From Callaeas wilsoni (lineage: Eukaryota; Chordata; Aves; Passeriformes; Callaeidae), in the NCBI GenBank assembly GCA_013398955.1, contig VWPU01005002.1, positions 144,301-208,300 on the forward strand: 64,000 nt of DNA, in the 5' to 3' direction. The position numbers and the translations under genes are program-made. Position 1 is the stretch's first letter, and each line of letters opens with the position of its first letter. Below are positions 37,071-47,600 of this stretch, piece after piece. Below the pieces are notes generated by a model. That model did no database searches. It had not been told where the DNA came from and was given only the letters and a program-made list of their open reading frames with translations.

Positions 37071-37202
37071 CTTGAAAATTATGTTTTAATGTTTCAAATG
37101 GCATAGGAATACCACAATGCAGGTTTTTGAGCCCTTCTTCAAAGATGTCTGGACTAGAGCTGACCAAAATTCTCAGATCTGCATTTGATGAGGAGGCTTT
37201 GA
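37071..37202 (-). other. Exon-like segment, 132 nt, phase-symmetric open frame (unidentified)
   Basis: On the minus strand a pyrimidine-rich acceptor (AAATTCTCTTTTCTAG) opens at 37202 and a donor TTCAAG|GTAACC closes at 37071. The 132 nt are open in one frame that starts and ends in phase 1, so the segment could be included or skipped without shifting frame. Peptide: KASSSNADLRILVSSSPDIF then EEGLKNLHCGIPMPFETLKH then NFQ. I do not recognise the family. Orientation agrees with the leftward gene suggested by the CpG island at the right end. The frame also extends on both sides without stops (36994-37308), which weakens the splicing argument. Confidence 0.28.
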
Positions 37203-37513
37203 CTAGAAAAGAGAATTTCCTGCTTTGTAACTGGTTAGAATAGAGATTTGGTTTGCAGCCTACCTTCGGCATATATTTATAAAAAAAGGAAACACACAAG
37301 CAAAACACAACAAAACAGAAAACAGATTTCCAAGTCCCACATGCTTTTGAACAAGTATGTCACAATTTCCCCGGAGTATTCAGACCAGGATGGCAGCAGC
37401 ACTGGAAAAATATATTGCACAGACAGCATCAGTAAGCAAAAATTGCATTTTTATTATCAATAAAGTAAAAAGTCTGAACTCACAGAGAAAGTACTTTACC
37501 CATAGACAAATTA

Positions 37514-37579
37514 TTAAAAAAGAAACTCATTTAAAGTGAAGACAACATTCTCTGTTCCTCCAATTCCAACAATAGAGAC
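37514..37579 (-). other. Possible terminal-exon-like segment
   Basis: An excellent minus-strand acceptor (CTTTTCTGTTCTCTATATAG) at 37580 is followed by 21 open codons, VSIVGIGGTENVVFTLNEFL then F, and a TAA at 37516-37514. A minus-strand AATAAA lies at 37455-37450, about 60 nt past the stop. The arrangement imitates a last exon with a poly(A) signal, but the coding part is tiny and no family is recognised. Confidence 0.15.
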
Positions 37580-38089
37580 CTATATAGAGAACAGAAAAGA
37601 CTGATCATGCACAATCTTTGCCAAATTCTGACCAAAACTGTACAGGATTCAATATTATCACTAGCAGTAAGGTCAATGTGACATTCAAGCAAGACTGATT
37701 GCAGCCATTTTTGCTTTTTTGCTTTTTTGATTTCATAGTCTTTTGTAAACCCAAGTAAAAATACATAGAAATCAGGTGTGCTGCTGATTTTGTTTCTATT
37801 TTGGCCAATGTGCAAACTACAGTAGCCAGTAGCATCAGTCAAAAAACACACTTATTAGTGTACTGATAAGTAAATCAAACTTTGGGTTTCATTTCCTCAC
37901 TTTGCACTTAAGAACAAAGGAGTTTGCTACAAAACAAGTTCTAAGAGGAGTGCTAACGCATATTGCTCTCAGTTTCAAGACTTTTAAAAGACATTTAGTT
38001 ATTGCGTTAGACCAAGTTTTGAACAAAGGCCGAGGTTTGTGATCTGGTACAGAAGTCTGTGAGAGCTGGTTGGCATATGGGGTTCAGGA

Positions 38090-38440
38090 AGAAAACAAAA
38101 CTGTCCCAGGGAAGGGGGCCTGACACACCGAGATGGGACATCATCTGGCTTGAGTATAGGGTTGCTGCTGTCAACAAGACCCAGCCAAGGGTCCCCAGGC
38201 CCACCAGAGAGGTGGGGATCTGTCCCAGGCCCTGGGGATCTCCTCCGAGCCAAGCAACAAGGGGGTGCTGGTGTTCCCTGCCCAGCACAGAGAGGAAGTG
38301 GCACAACCCACTGAGGGACAGCATCACGGTGGGTCAAATCATCCCGTCCCTCTCTGCACCTACACAATGACAGAGCCCTGAGGCGCATATCCCTGACCAC
38401 CAGGAACAAGTCCACCACGCTCCAGCGAACCAAAGAGGTG
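38090..38440. other. GC-rich islet with frames on both strands
   Basis: A locally GC- and CpG-enriched segment in AT-rich DNA. It is open on the plus strand (38059-38370) and on the minus strand (37999-38433, 144 codons), as expected from a stop-poor composition. It contains the exon-like segment 38374-38437. Origin unknown. Confidence 0.5.
38374..38437 (+). other. Short exon-like segment (64 nt)
   Basis: An acceptor with a fair pyrimidine tract (CCCTCTCTGCACCTACAC then AATGACAG, ending 38373) and a strong donor GAG|GTGAGT (38437/38438) bound 64 nt. The frame reading ALRRISLTTRNKSTTLQRTK then E is open and ends exactly on a codon at the donor. A second frame is also open. Not recognised. Confidence 0.2.
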
Positions 38441-40707
38441 AGTGAGTGCAGGCAGGGACAGAAACGTTACGCTGTTCTCAGACAGCAAGAAACCCTGCCG
38501 TAGGAAAGGTCACAATCTCAAGTGGTGGTTTAAACCAGCTCAATATCCCTGGAGAGAAAGCAGGCAATACATCAATAAAACCACACCAGACATTAGCAGT
38601 GCTCATGCAGATTTTGTACTCCATATGAGGGGAGAAGAAGTCCTGTGCTCTTCCCCTACTCCAGCAATATCCATGTGATTTTCATGCCATACTAACTCGT
38701 TCAATAGTTTGCTCTTCAACACATCTCAACAGTCATTACGGTTATACTAATTACAAGGAAAAGCCCTTGCTTGTATGAAAATGTATCTTTATATTTACAA
38801 CTGTTTGCACTCTAAGACTGCCCAGCAAACCAAGGCACAATGAGCTTAGCAATTACAGGTTTGTTTCTTGCAACAATTGAAGGTAAATGATCCTTTTCTG
38901 TTCCAGTCTTTCATGCTAAGGCCAAACTGGGAAGTGTTCCACGCAGGTGGGACCACAAACTCCCAGGCAAGATTCCTCTTTGCCCTAATCAATGGGAAGG
39001 TCAGGGTCGAAGGCTACTGCAACATAGAAGGGGCAGCCAACTAAATTCTAATATTTCCTTTTTTCCCTACATGAAGTTTCTTCCTGAGACATACTTTCAC
39101 ACTCATGTTTTATAGAAGTGTAAAGGTAAAAGACATTTTAAGGTCGTAACAGGGAATAGTAGCACATCTGTGAAAATTCAATTTTTGTGTAAGTATATGC
39201 TGCATTTTCTAGTTTCTTTCCTGATCCTGCGGAAGTCAGTATCTAGTGCCATCTCATGTACGCACCAGTTTTGCATTGGCCACATCCTTTTACAGTGAAT
39301 GCAGTACTAATAGTGTTCTTATCCCTTCCAATAGAGCGCATTGCAGCAGTAAGAATACTTCAGGCAAAATAGGATTATCATAGCTTACATCCACAGCACA
39401 GGACATGTAAGGTCAAAAGTTTCCCTTGATTATGGATATCCCAGTTGAGATACCACCCACCTCATTTTTTGAGACTACTTAGCATTCTCTCTGCTATTGC
39501 GCTGACAGCAAAAACTTTATGCACTGCAGTTATGGCCGTGAGCGCTCCGTATTTTCTAAAATAAGATCCCAAGAACATTTAGTCTAACAAAAAATTAATG
39601 ACAAGCTTGAGTTGAGCAGAGTGTGGTTAGTGGGTGTACTGGCATTATAAGAGAACTCAGAAGCACCAGTAGAGAGATTGCCAAGATCTCCTTAAAGGTG
39701 CTCACCTCTCCCCAGAAGAAAACCACTCATCCCCTCCTCTTCCAGTCCCCTGTATCATTCAGACTACCCAGATCCCATAAAAGATACACTTTGGTGTCAG
39801 GACCGCCCCTTCAACTAACCATTCCTTGACGCAATTCACAAGCAAGCACAGTTTCCCTGCAGAGAGAGCTGCCATGGTGCTTAGCCATGCACTGCTGCAG
39901 ACGGATTTACGTTATTTCCAGTTCACACCACTGAGCAGGGAGGTCTCCTGCCAGCAACAGACACAGTGCCAGGATGAGATCTACAGTGTGTATTGTAGGC
40001 TCTGCTCAAGTGCCTACATGATTCTCCCAAGTAGGAGCACAGAGCTTTTTCCCACCAGCTGACAAAGGATGATAAAGCGGGAACGACAGCAGCTCTGTCC
40101 AGTTCCTATGCACACAGCCTGTCAAAGCCATGAGCAAATAGGTCTGTGGGACAGCAGTGCTTTCCTTCCTGCCACAGAAAAACAGGCAGGACCTTTGAAC
40201 TTCATGGAGGATCACTGAAGAAAAAGGGAAGAGGCTCAGGTATAATCCAGTCTATGAAATTAAAAAGTATTCGGGAAAAGAGGTGTGGGCAAAAAGCAAT
40301 CCCAGCCCATAGCTGTGTGCTGTCTGGGGAAAGGGGCCAAGAGGAATCAGTTTTATTATCCCATGACTTATCTGAGCCAGGGGAAATACAGGGACACTTC
40401 TGACATGGATCATTATCAGTGAAACTGCATAGCTCCTACCAGAGTGTGTTCACAGCACATCCCTGAGGGACACAACTCTGCCTCTCAATGGCCTACATAT
40501 GAATGAATTACAGGAAGAATTATATGCTGCTCAGTCTTATTCTACTCCACAGGTACTAAATCCTTGCTGCCTGGCCTGGAAAGAGAGATTAAGTTTAGCA
40601 CTCCTCTCTGGGAAAAACCTTGCCAGTGAGCCATCCAGCATTCCAAGAAGTCCAGAGGAAACACTTACAAAAACACCAGAAGAAAACATTTAGAATCCAG
40701 TTATAAC
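38441..40707. other. Non-coding stretch
   Basis: No gene, RNA or repeat identified. Confidence 0.5.
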
Positions 40708-40861
40708 CTGCTTTCTGCTGCTTTTGTCATGTCTTCTCTGCTCTGGAACAGCTTAGCCTTCCTACACTGCAGAAAATGGGTGGTGAGGGAGGAGGATATA
40801 AAGTGGTAAATGAGTGGACAGGATGGACACATCAACCACTCAAAGCTATAACTTCCATATG
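40708..40861 (-). other. Exon-like segment behind a very strong acceptor (unidentified)
   Basis: The minus strand has a long pyrimidine tract CTTTCTCTTTTTCTTTTCCT then GTGTTAG just before 40861. The following 154 nt are open in one frame (YGSYSFEWLMCPSCPLIYHF then ISSSLTTHFLQCRKAKLFQ) up to a weak donor GCAG|GTTATA at 40708/40707; a stop follows immediately if unspliced. The weak donor makes a chance arrangement likely. Not recognised. Confidence 0.17.
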
Positions 40862-43800
40862 CTAACACAGGAAAAGAAAAAGAGAAAGCTATCAAGGTAG
40901 TATCAGCATGTAATCCTGATGACAGAGCATTACACTGGATGCTGCACCCAATTCCTTCCAAGAAGAGAAATAAAGGTTACAGGAGTAGAAGTTCCCTGCT
41001 GCAGGACTGCAGAAAAACCTCAAAGATTATTTCTTTATTCATGGCTGGGTTTAAAAGACGGTGCCTATTGGCCCTGGCACAGCTAGTATATGTGCACACA
41101 CACAAGCACAGGCAGCAGACTCAGCCCTTCTGTGCTGTAGTATCAAAACAATGTTTGCGTAAGCCTAGAAAACCCTCGGCTTCTGTCCCACAGGGGACAC
41201 TGAGACAAACCATACAAGTGTGTCTGAACATATTTCTGGCTTCTCACATTCCTGTGCTGCTCAGCATTCTTCTTGAACCTACCTCAGATCTGCGAGTCCA
41301 CACATACATTCTCTGGAGGCCTGCTAACCACTCTCTGAGCAAGCATTAAAACACAATCTCCTGAAACTATTACAACTTAAAACGTTGGAGCAAAACAAAT
41401 GAAAAGGGGCCACTGTGTGGATAGCCTGAAACCCATGCATGCAAAGGTTCCAGCAGTGGAAGAGGGGGGTCTCCAGTGCAAAATGAAATTCAGCCCTCAC
41501 CTCATCTTTAACTTCATTCAAAACCTTCACTGCTTGATGATCAGTAAAGTTTCAAAAAGCTGCTTTGTCTGTGAGCCACAGTGGCTGTTCAGACACACAT
41601 ATATGTGTGGGACAACACCGTGCAGCATGGGAGGCTGCAATCACAGGGAAAACGAGTAGTGTTCACAGGTATCACAGGTGCAGCATGAAGCAGTTCAGCA
41701 GCAACCCTACAGCTCTCAGTAATACCTAAAGAGCTGCTGTTTTCACCAGCGGGCACCACTTGGAGAAGTCTGGAGCCAATCACTGCCTGTAAGGAAGAAA
41801 ACTTCCTCCATATCATGTCTCGTCTCCAGTGAAAACACCGTTACAGCATCTTTAGCCTGAGGAATCTGAAAAGAATTCCGGTAGTATGAAATAATTTAGG
41901 TTTATAAGATAGGTGTGACCAGGCTTATCTATTGACCAATGTATTTCTCAAATATTTCTCCTGGTTCCTAGAAGATGCTCAAGCTGTTTGGCACCAGTCA
42001 CAGCTGTGCTGGATGCCACACTAACAAGTGAAGAAAATACATGGTCATGGTGCAGTGTACACTTTTTGGTCAGCCTAGAGAGATCACATGAATGATAGAT
42101 ACCTTGCAACCACTGCCCCTGACGCCGATCAATACCAACAGCCCAGCCAGGTAACAGATAATGCTTTGTAGGTGTCCTGGGGCAGCTCTCAAGTCTCCAT
42201 TTCCTATTCATCAAGGCTCAACCCAGAACCCTTCCAGCACTGTTGTCACACTTTCTCCCTCAGCACAGTGAGGCTGCTGCTCCCCTGATGAGTCTGTACT
42301 AGAGTTCTTTATCAAAATATAGACTAACACACTGGCATCACCCCCCACGTAACCACTGTCAGTGGGAAAGAACTGCAAGTAGAGACAGTCGGTTTATGCC
42401 ATAAAAGAAGAAAGAGGTGCAGGAACTATCAGCTATTTAAAAATTAACTACATATCTCTCAGGCTGGGAGAACCAGGAGATGAGGCACTTGTCGTAACAG
42501 CATCAGCAGAGTCCCCAGAAAGGAAAGTGGAGTTTGATGCCAAGCCCTGTGCGACTGATCCTTTGCTGCAGATGATCCCACAGGACCCCCGCCATTCCCT
42601 TCAATGCCTTGGGGCATTCTTGTTCTCTGCTCTGCAATGGAAAGTGGCAGCTGCTCCTCCCCAGGACAGCCTGGTCTTGAATCCTCTTAGCTGCAACTTC
42701 GTGTTCTTACAATCAGGCACTGTGTCAAAACAATGTCTTTTGCTTTATTTTTTTGTTTTATTTATAAAAGATAAACACCTCATGGGAAAGACAGGCAGGC
42801 AAAACACAAATCTACATCCTTTCTCTATTTATTAAGAATTGTGAAAAGAAAATAAATGTTTTGCTGGGAAAAGTAAATGTTCCAGCAGCCAAATATGATC
42901 TCATTCTGGTACTGTGTTCATATGCTAGTTGGGTCTCACAATGCAGTTTCAGATACCTGCATGCTGTGTGCATCTGTATTTCTCTCCCATATTTATGCAT
43001 AACATATTTAAGGTAAGTACAATGCTGTCAGAAGAGAAAGCAGAAACTGCTCTTATAAACACATCAGTAGTCATGGAATTTCAGAGCCTAAAGAGAGAGT
43101 TGATGACTTCAATACCACAAACCAGCACAGTCCCCAGTGGCAATATATTTCTAGCATCACTAGGAACTACATGTGCTTCCTACAGTTATTTTCTTCTGCA
43201 TCTGTAACACCCTGTTTTCTGTAGCCATTTCATCGTGAATGAAGAGAAGTCAGGTAACAGCTGCAGATGGAGAGGGAAACAATCCTTGAAAATCTTGTGT
43301 CATTCTCTGATCTTGTTGCTGCAATTTTAGGAACGGAGGTGGCAAGTTTGTTTGCTTTACAACATGCAGGAAAAAAAGCCTATGACAATGAGCTACAGCC
43401 TGCTAGATTTACTACAACATCCCAAGACCAGAAATAAATTAATAACACAAACAAAGACATAGAATATCTTCTTCATTATAGATAGGAAGCATGCTGAGGA
43501 CTATTAGCTAGTCAGTAATCAATAATCTAAAGAACTGGCTGACTAAGACACTTATTTGAAAATTTCACGGAAGTGCCAAGACTTGTTAGAGAGCACTGCA
43601 GCGAACAGTTTGATCAGCTCCAGAGTTAGTGGAAAATGCTGCCCATGTTTGTATAAATGTATGACCAGAAGCCCACTCAAGCTGCTGTAATATCTAATAG
43701 GGTTCTGATACTGTACTCTAGGTAGCGGATAATAACATTGTTTCAAAGTGATTATCAGGAGTTATCCGTACAGCTAGAGAGGGAAAATTTCTATTGTGTG

Positions 43801-46800
43801 TCTTCAGAGAACAGTTACAACAGCCTAATGCAAATATATGTCCCTTTGTCTCTCTCCCTTTACAAGACCACCCTCCGTAGCACTCCATCTTTTCCCTTAT
43901 CATTTTCCACTGAAAGATGGCCCTAAAGCCTCTTTTGTTTGTTCCAATGCTTGCAGAAACATCTTTCTTTTGATCTAAGGGCTGCCTCTCTTTGTGAACT
44001 GTTGTAACTGAGCATCCCATCAAACCAGTCCATTAGTCCTTCCTGAAGGACATACCCTCTGTACACACAACTGTGTTGTAGCTACACAGAGCCTACAGCC
44101 TCAGCCCAGCAGCTGAGGGACTCTGACTGACCTCACCATAAGCAAGTGTTGCAACACCACTAAATTGTTCACACCGTCCATAATATACAAGGTATTAAGT
44201 GGTTCTCAGCATAGTTTCTCAGTGTGACTTCTCACAGTAACACCCTGTCTCTTGAAGATGACTACTACTGCACTATTTAGTTTCTGGATAGGAAATTAAA
44301 CTACTTGAATCATAAGGAGAAAGAATTTAACTAAACCTAAGAAAATCATTTTTCTTAAAGAAATACCAATTGTGTGAGTTTCTTTGCATGTATACAGTCT
44401 AATACACACACACAGTTTGAAGCTTTAGTAAGGTAAAGAAAAAAATGTCACTGCTGAAGAAACTGCAGCAAAGTCCTAAAAAGTGCAGAGTTCTACTGCA
44501 TTTTTTGTCTCCTTTTTTCAGTCATAGGTCCTATAATACCGATTTTGTCCCTGCTTCCAGTTGCTATAGATGGTGGGTGATTAAGATTTAATTCACAACC
44601 ATTTGTGCTAGCATGTCTTGAGACAAATCTGTAAAGGTAAATTGGGTGCATTCATTTAAGTCTCGGACATCAAAGAAACTAAGATGAACCTTAAGCAGAT
44701 TGCTTTTCAAAAACTAATTTTAGAGCCAGTCTCATGTTTTTGATCATTCTGAGGTGGAGGTAACTCAAATAATTTTCTCTCCATCTAACCTTCAGCATTG
44801 CTCATTGTTCTTCCTATGTGCTGAATGAGAAAGGAGATCAGCAGATCAATTACTTAAGGCCTGTAGTAAAATGGCTGCGTGCATTTTATAAGATTCATAT
44901 TTGCCGTGGAGGATGATCAGTACAGATATTTATCGTGTAGTGAGGATGTAGCAGAAAGATTAATTCTTGGAAGTAATTCAGCCTGACGAATAAGGTACTG
45001 TGCAGATACTGTCCGTATATCAAACCATATCCTACCCAGTAAGATTGACAAGGCTGTTCACACACAGCAGCAATGCCTAGGCCTGACCCGGCTGCAAGAG
45101 TGAAGACACTGCATCCAAATAACGCTGTAATTCCTGTCACCAGTCCCACCTTTCTTCAAAGAGAGAAGCAAAGTAGAGTTCAAAGACTGCCTGAGGTCTG
45201 AAGGGTTTTCGCTCCTTCCAGCAAAATTGTTGCCAGTTTCCCTTTGTCACAGATCTCTCATCAAATTGTGCTCTTCTGCATTTATATAGTTCCTGTGCTA
45301 CCCATAAACAAGGAAAGTTTGAGAATCCTTTTAAATTCAGAAATGCCACAATACAAAAGTCACTGAAACCAATTTTTGGAAACCTTTTTATTTTTTTAAA
45401 ATTTAGGATTCTTAATGTCTTTGCTGTCCCAACAGATAGGTAGTTAAAAGGAAGGCAAACTGTTTAAAAAGAAAAAGGGAGATGTGTGCAAACCATACAA
45501 CAAAGTAACTACAAATGGGGCACTGCTGTAGAACTCCGTTTTTGAGACACAGGAGCAAGGGAATAAATCAAATAACTCAGACTGTCCAAGGCAATATGAT
45601 GGAGCGTGGAATTTTTGGCACATAACAGTCTCATGATGAATGAAAACACAAATAAAAATCAATGGCTGAGTTGTTCAAAGAACAAATTTTCCCTAGCAGT
45701 AAAAAGACTTGAATACTGGCTGCCAGCCTAATTTCATTAGGAAATGCATTCCAATTAATGGAAGCTCTGCAAACAAGAGATAATTACTAAGGCGAGACAG
45801 AGGAAAGGCCTTACAGCCTTTCAGCTTCTCTTCTTTGGCTGCAGCTTGCCCTTTCCTCCTTCCAATTCATTTAAGATGGAGTTCATTGGAATTCTGAAAG
45901 TGTATTTTCCAACCTCCTCACCATTCCTGCTGCACAGGAGTCTCCTTGCCTGCTTCTGTCATTGGCCTCATCCCCCATACACACTACGTACTGTGAAGTT
46001 TCCCATGCTGGGGAGGGATGTGTTTGTTCTCACATCTCAGTGTCTGAATGCCAGTCGTGCCATTATTTCTGTGCTACTTGTTCATATTCATTTTGATGCT
46101 ACGTTTCCTGTGCCAAATTAAATACTGGCACAGACAGGTGCCTGAAATCAAAGTTGGGCCTGCTTATGCTCTGGCGAATTTAGTTTTTTCACTTCCATGA
46201 TTTCATTTCCCAGGAAAACATCAATTATGTAACCTTGGTAGAAACAGACGCCAACAATATTAAACTCACAACTGCATTCCTTTCACCCTAAGGGCTTCTT
46301 TCAATGGGAGGATGGAAAGTTTCTTAAAACCAAACAAGCAACCCGGACCTTTTGTTTTAACAGACGTGCTTCCCGATTCCCTCTGCACGTAGGCAGACAC
46401 TTGAGGTACTTTGCCTCCCTCACGTTGTCCCCTGGAATGCTGTGCTCTTACAAAGACCCTCTGCCACAGTTCTCTCACAATCAATACTGGCCCTGACCCA
46501 GAGGGTATTGGACAGCCCGTCATGAAGGTGTGCAAAGCAGTGCCTTCTGCAGAGCTCAGCAGTGAGGAGGAACCATCCCTGAAGTCTCTCCATTGCACAC
46601 AGAAGATGCTGCTGCCAGGGACAAGGGTGCTTGGCAGGAGCTTCATCCCGCTTGGGTGTTTTCACCCGGCAGCTCTGCAGATAAAGCTCAGTTACATCCA
46701 TCTATACAGCGAATAAAGCCTAAGTGGCTGCACCTCCATTCTCCTGCTCTCTCTTGGATGTCCAGCACAAGTTGAGTGTCCATGGACCCAGTGACTGCTA

Positions 46801-47135
46801 TGTTAGCTCACGTGGGCCAGCATGGCACCCAAGGCTCCGCACTGAGTCCTGTGCAGTGAGGGTGCTGCCCTTCTCTTGGCTGCTGCCAGCTAGCCTGGGT
46901 ATGAAAATGTGGGTCAAGTCTACAAAAACCAAACAGCAACATGAGCATAGAGGCAGCCCTACTGCTTTTGGGAGACCTAAATTTCAGTGGGACAGCCACT
47001 TCATCATCTGTTTACACTTAACTTACTTATTTGAAAACTCAAGGGCCTGTCCACAGCCACCACATAGCATTACATACTTCCAGTATCTTTCCTAACAGGC
47101 AAAAAGAAAAGGTAAGCACAGAAAAAGCACTGGGT
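40862..47135. other. Non-coding stretch, nothing firmly identified
   Basis: Short frames only. A plus-strand donor AAG|GTAAGT at about 43015 lacks a good acceptor. The minus-strand frame at 44895-45149 (hydrophobic start GLVTGITALFGCSVF, 84 codons) looks membrane-like but has poor splice support. 46400-46900 is somewhat GC-rich with overlapping frames on both strands. Confidence 0.45.
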
Positions 47136-47600
47136 TTCACAGAATCATAGAATTTTTATGGTTGGGAAAGACCTTTAAGATCAATTCCAACCATCAACCT
47201 AGCACCACCATCACCTTCACTATTAACCATGTCCTTGTGTGCCATATCCTCATTTTATCTGAATGCTTCCAGGGATGGTGATTCACCCACCTCCCTGGGC
47301 TGCCTTTTCCAATGTTTTACAACCCTGTATTTGAAAAATCTTTTCCTAATATCTACACAAAACCACCCCTGGTGCAACTAAAGGCCACTTCCTCTCATCC
47401 TGTCACTTGTTACTAGGAGAAGAGACCAAGCCCCACCTGGTTACATCCTCCTTTTGGGAGCAGTAAGGTCTTCTCTGAGCCTCCTTTTCTCCAGACTGAA
47501 CAACCCCAGCTCCCCCAGCAGCTCCTCATAGGACTTGCACTCCTGCCCCTTCACCAGCTTTGTTGCCCTTCTCTGGACTTGCTTCAGGGTTTGTGCAAGG
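47136..47600 (-). mobile_element. CR1 LINE 3' fragment, well preserved
   Basis: Antisense CR1. The plus strand runs 'cacagaatcatagaatt', 'ggttgggaaagaccttta', 'gggatggtgattcaccc', 'acctccctgggctgcctt', 'cctggtgcaactaaaggcca', 'ctgagcctccttttctccag' and 'ttgcccttctctggacttgc'. It is about 465 bp with its 3' terminus at 47136-47160. It belongs to the type with 'ggtgcaactaaaggccac', like the copy at 17922 but more complete in the tail block. Confidence 0.95.
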
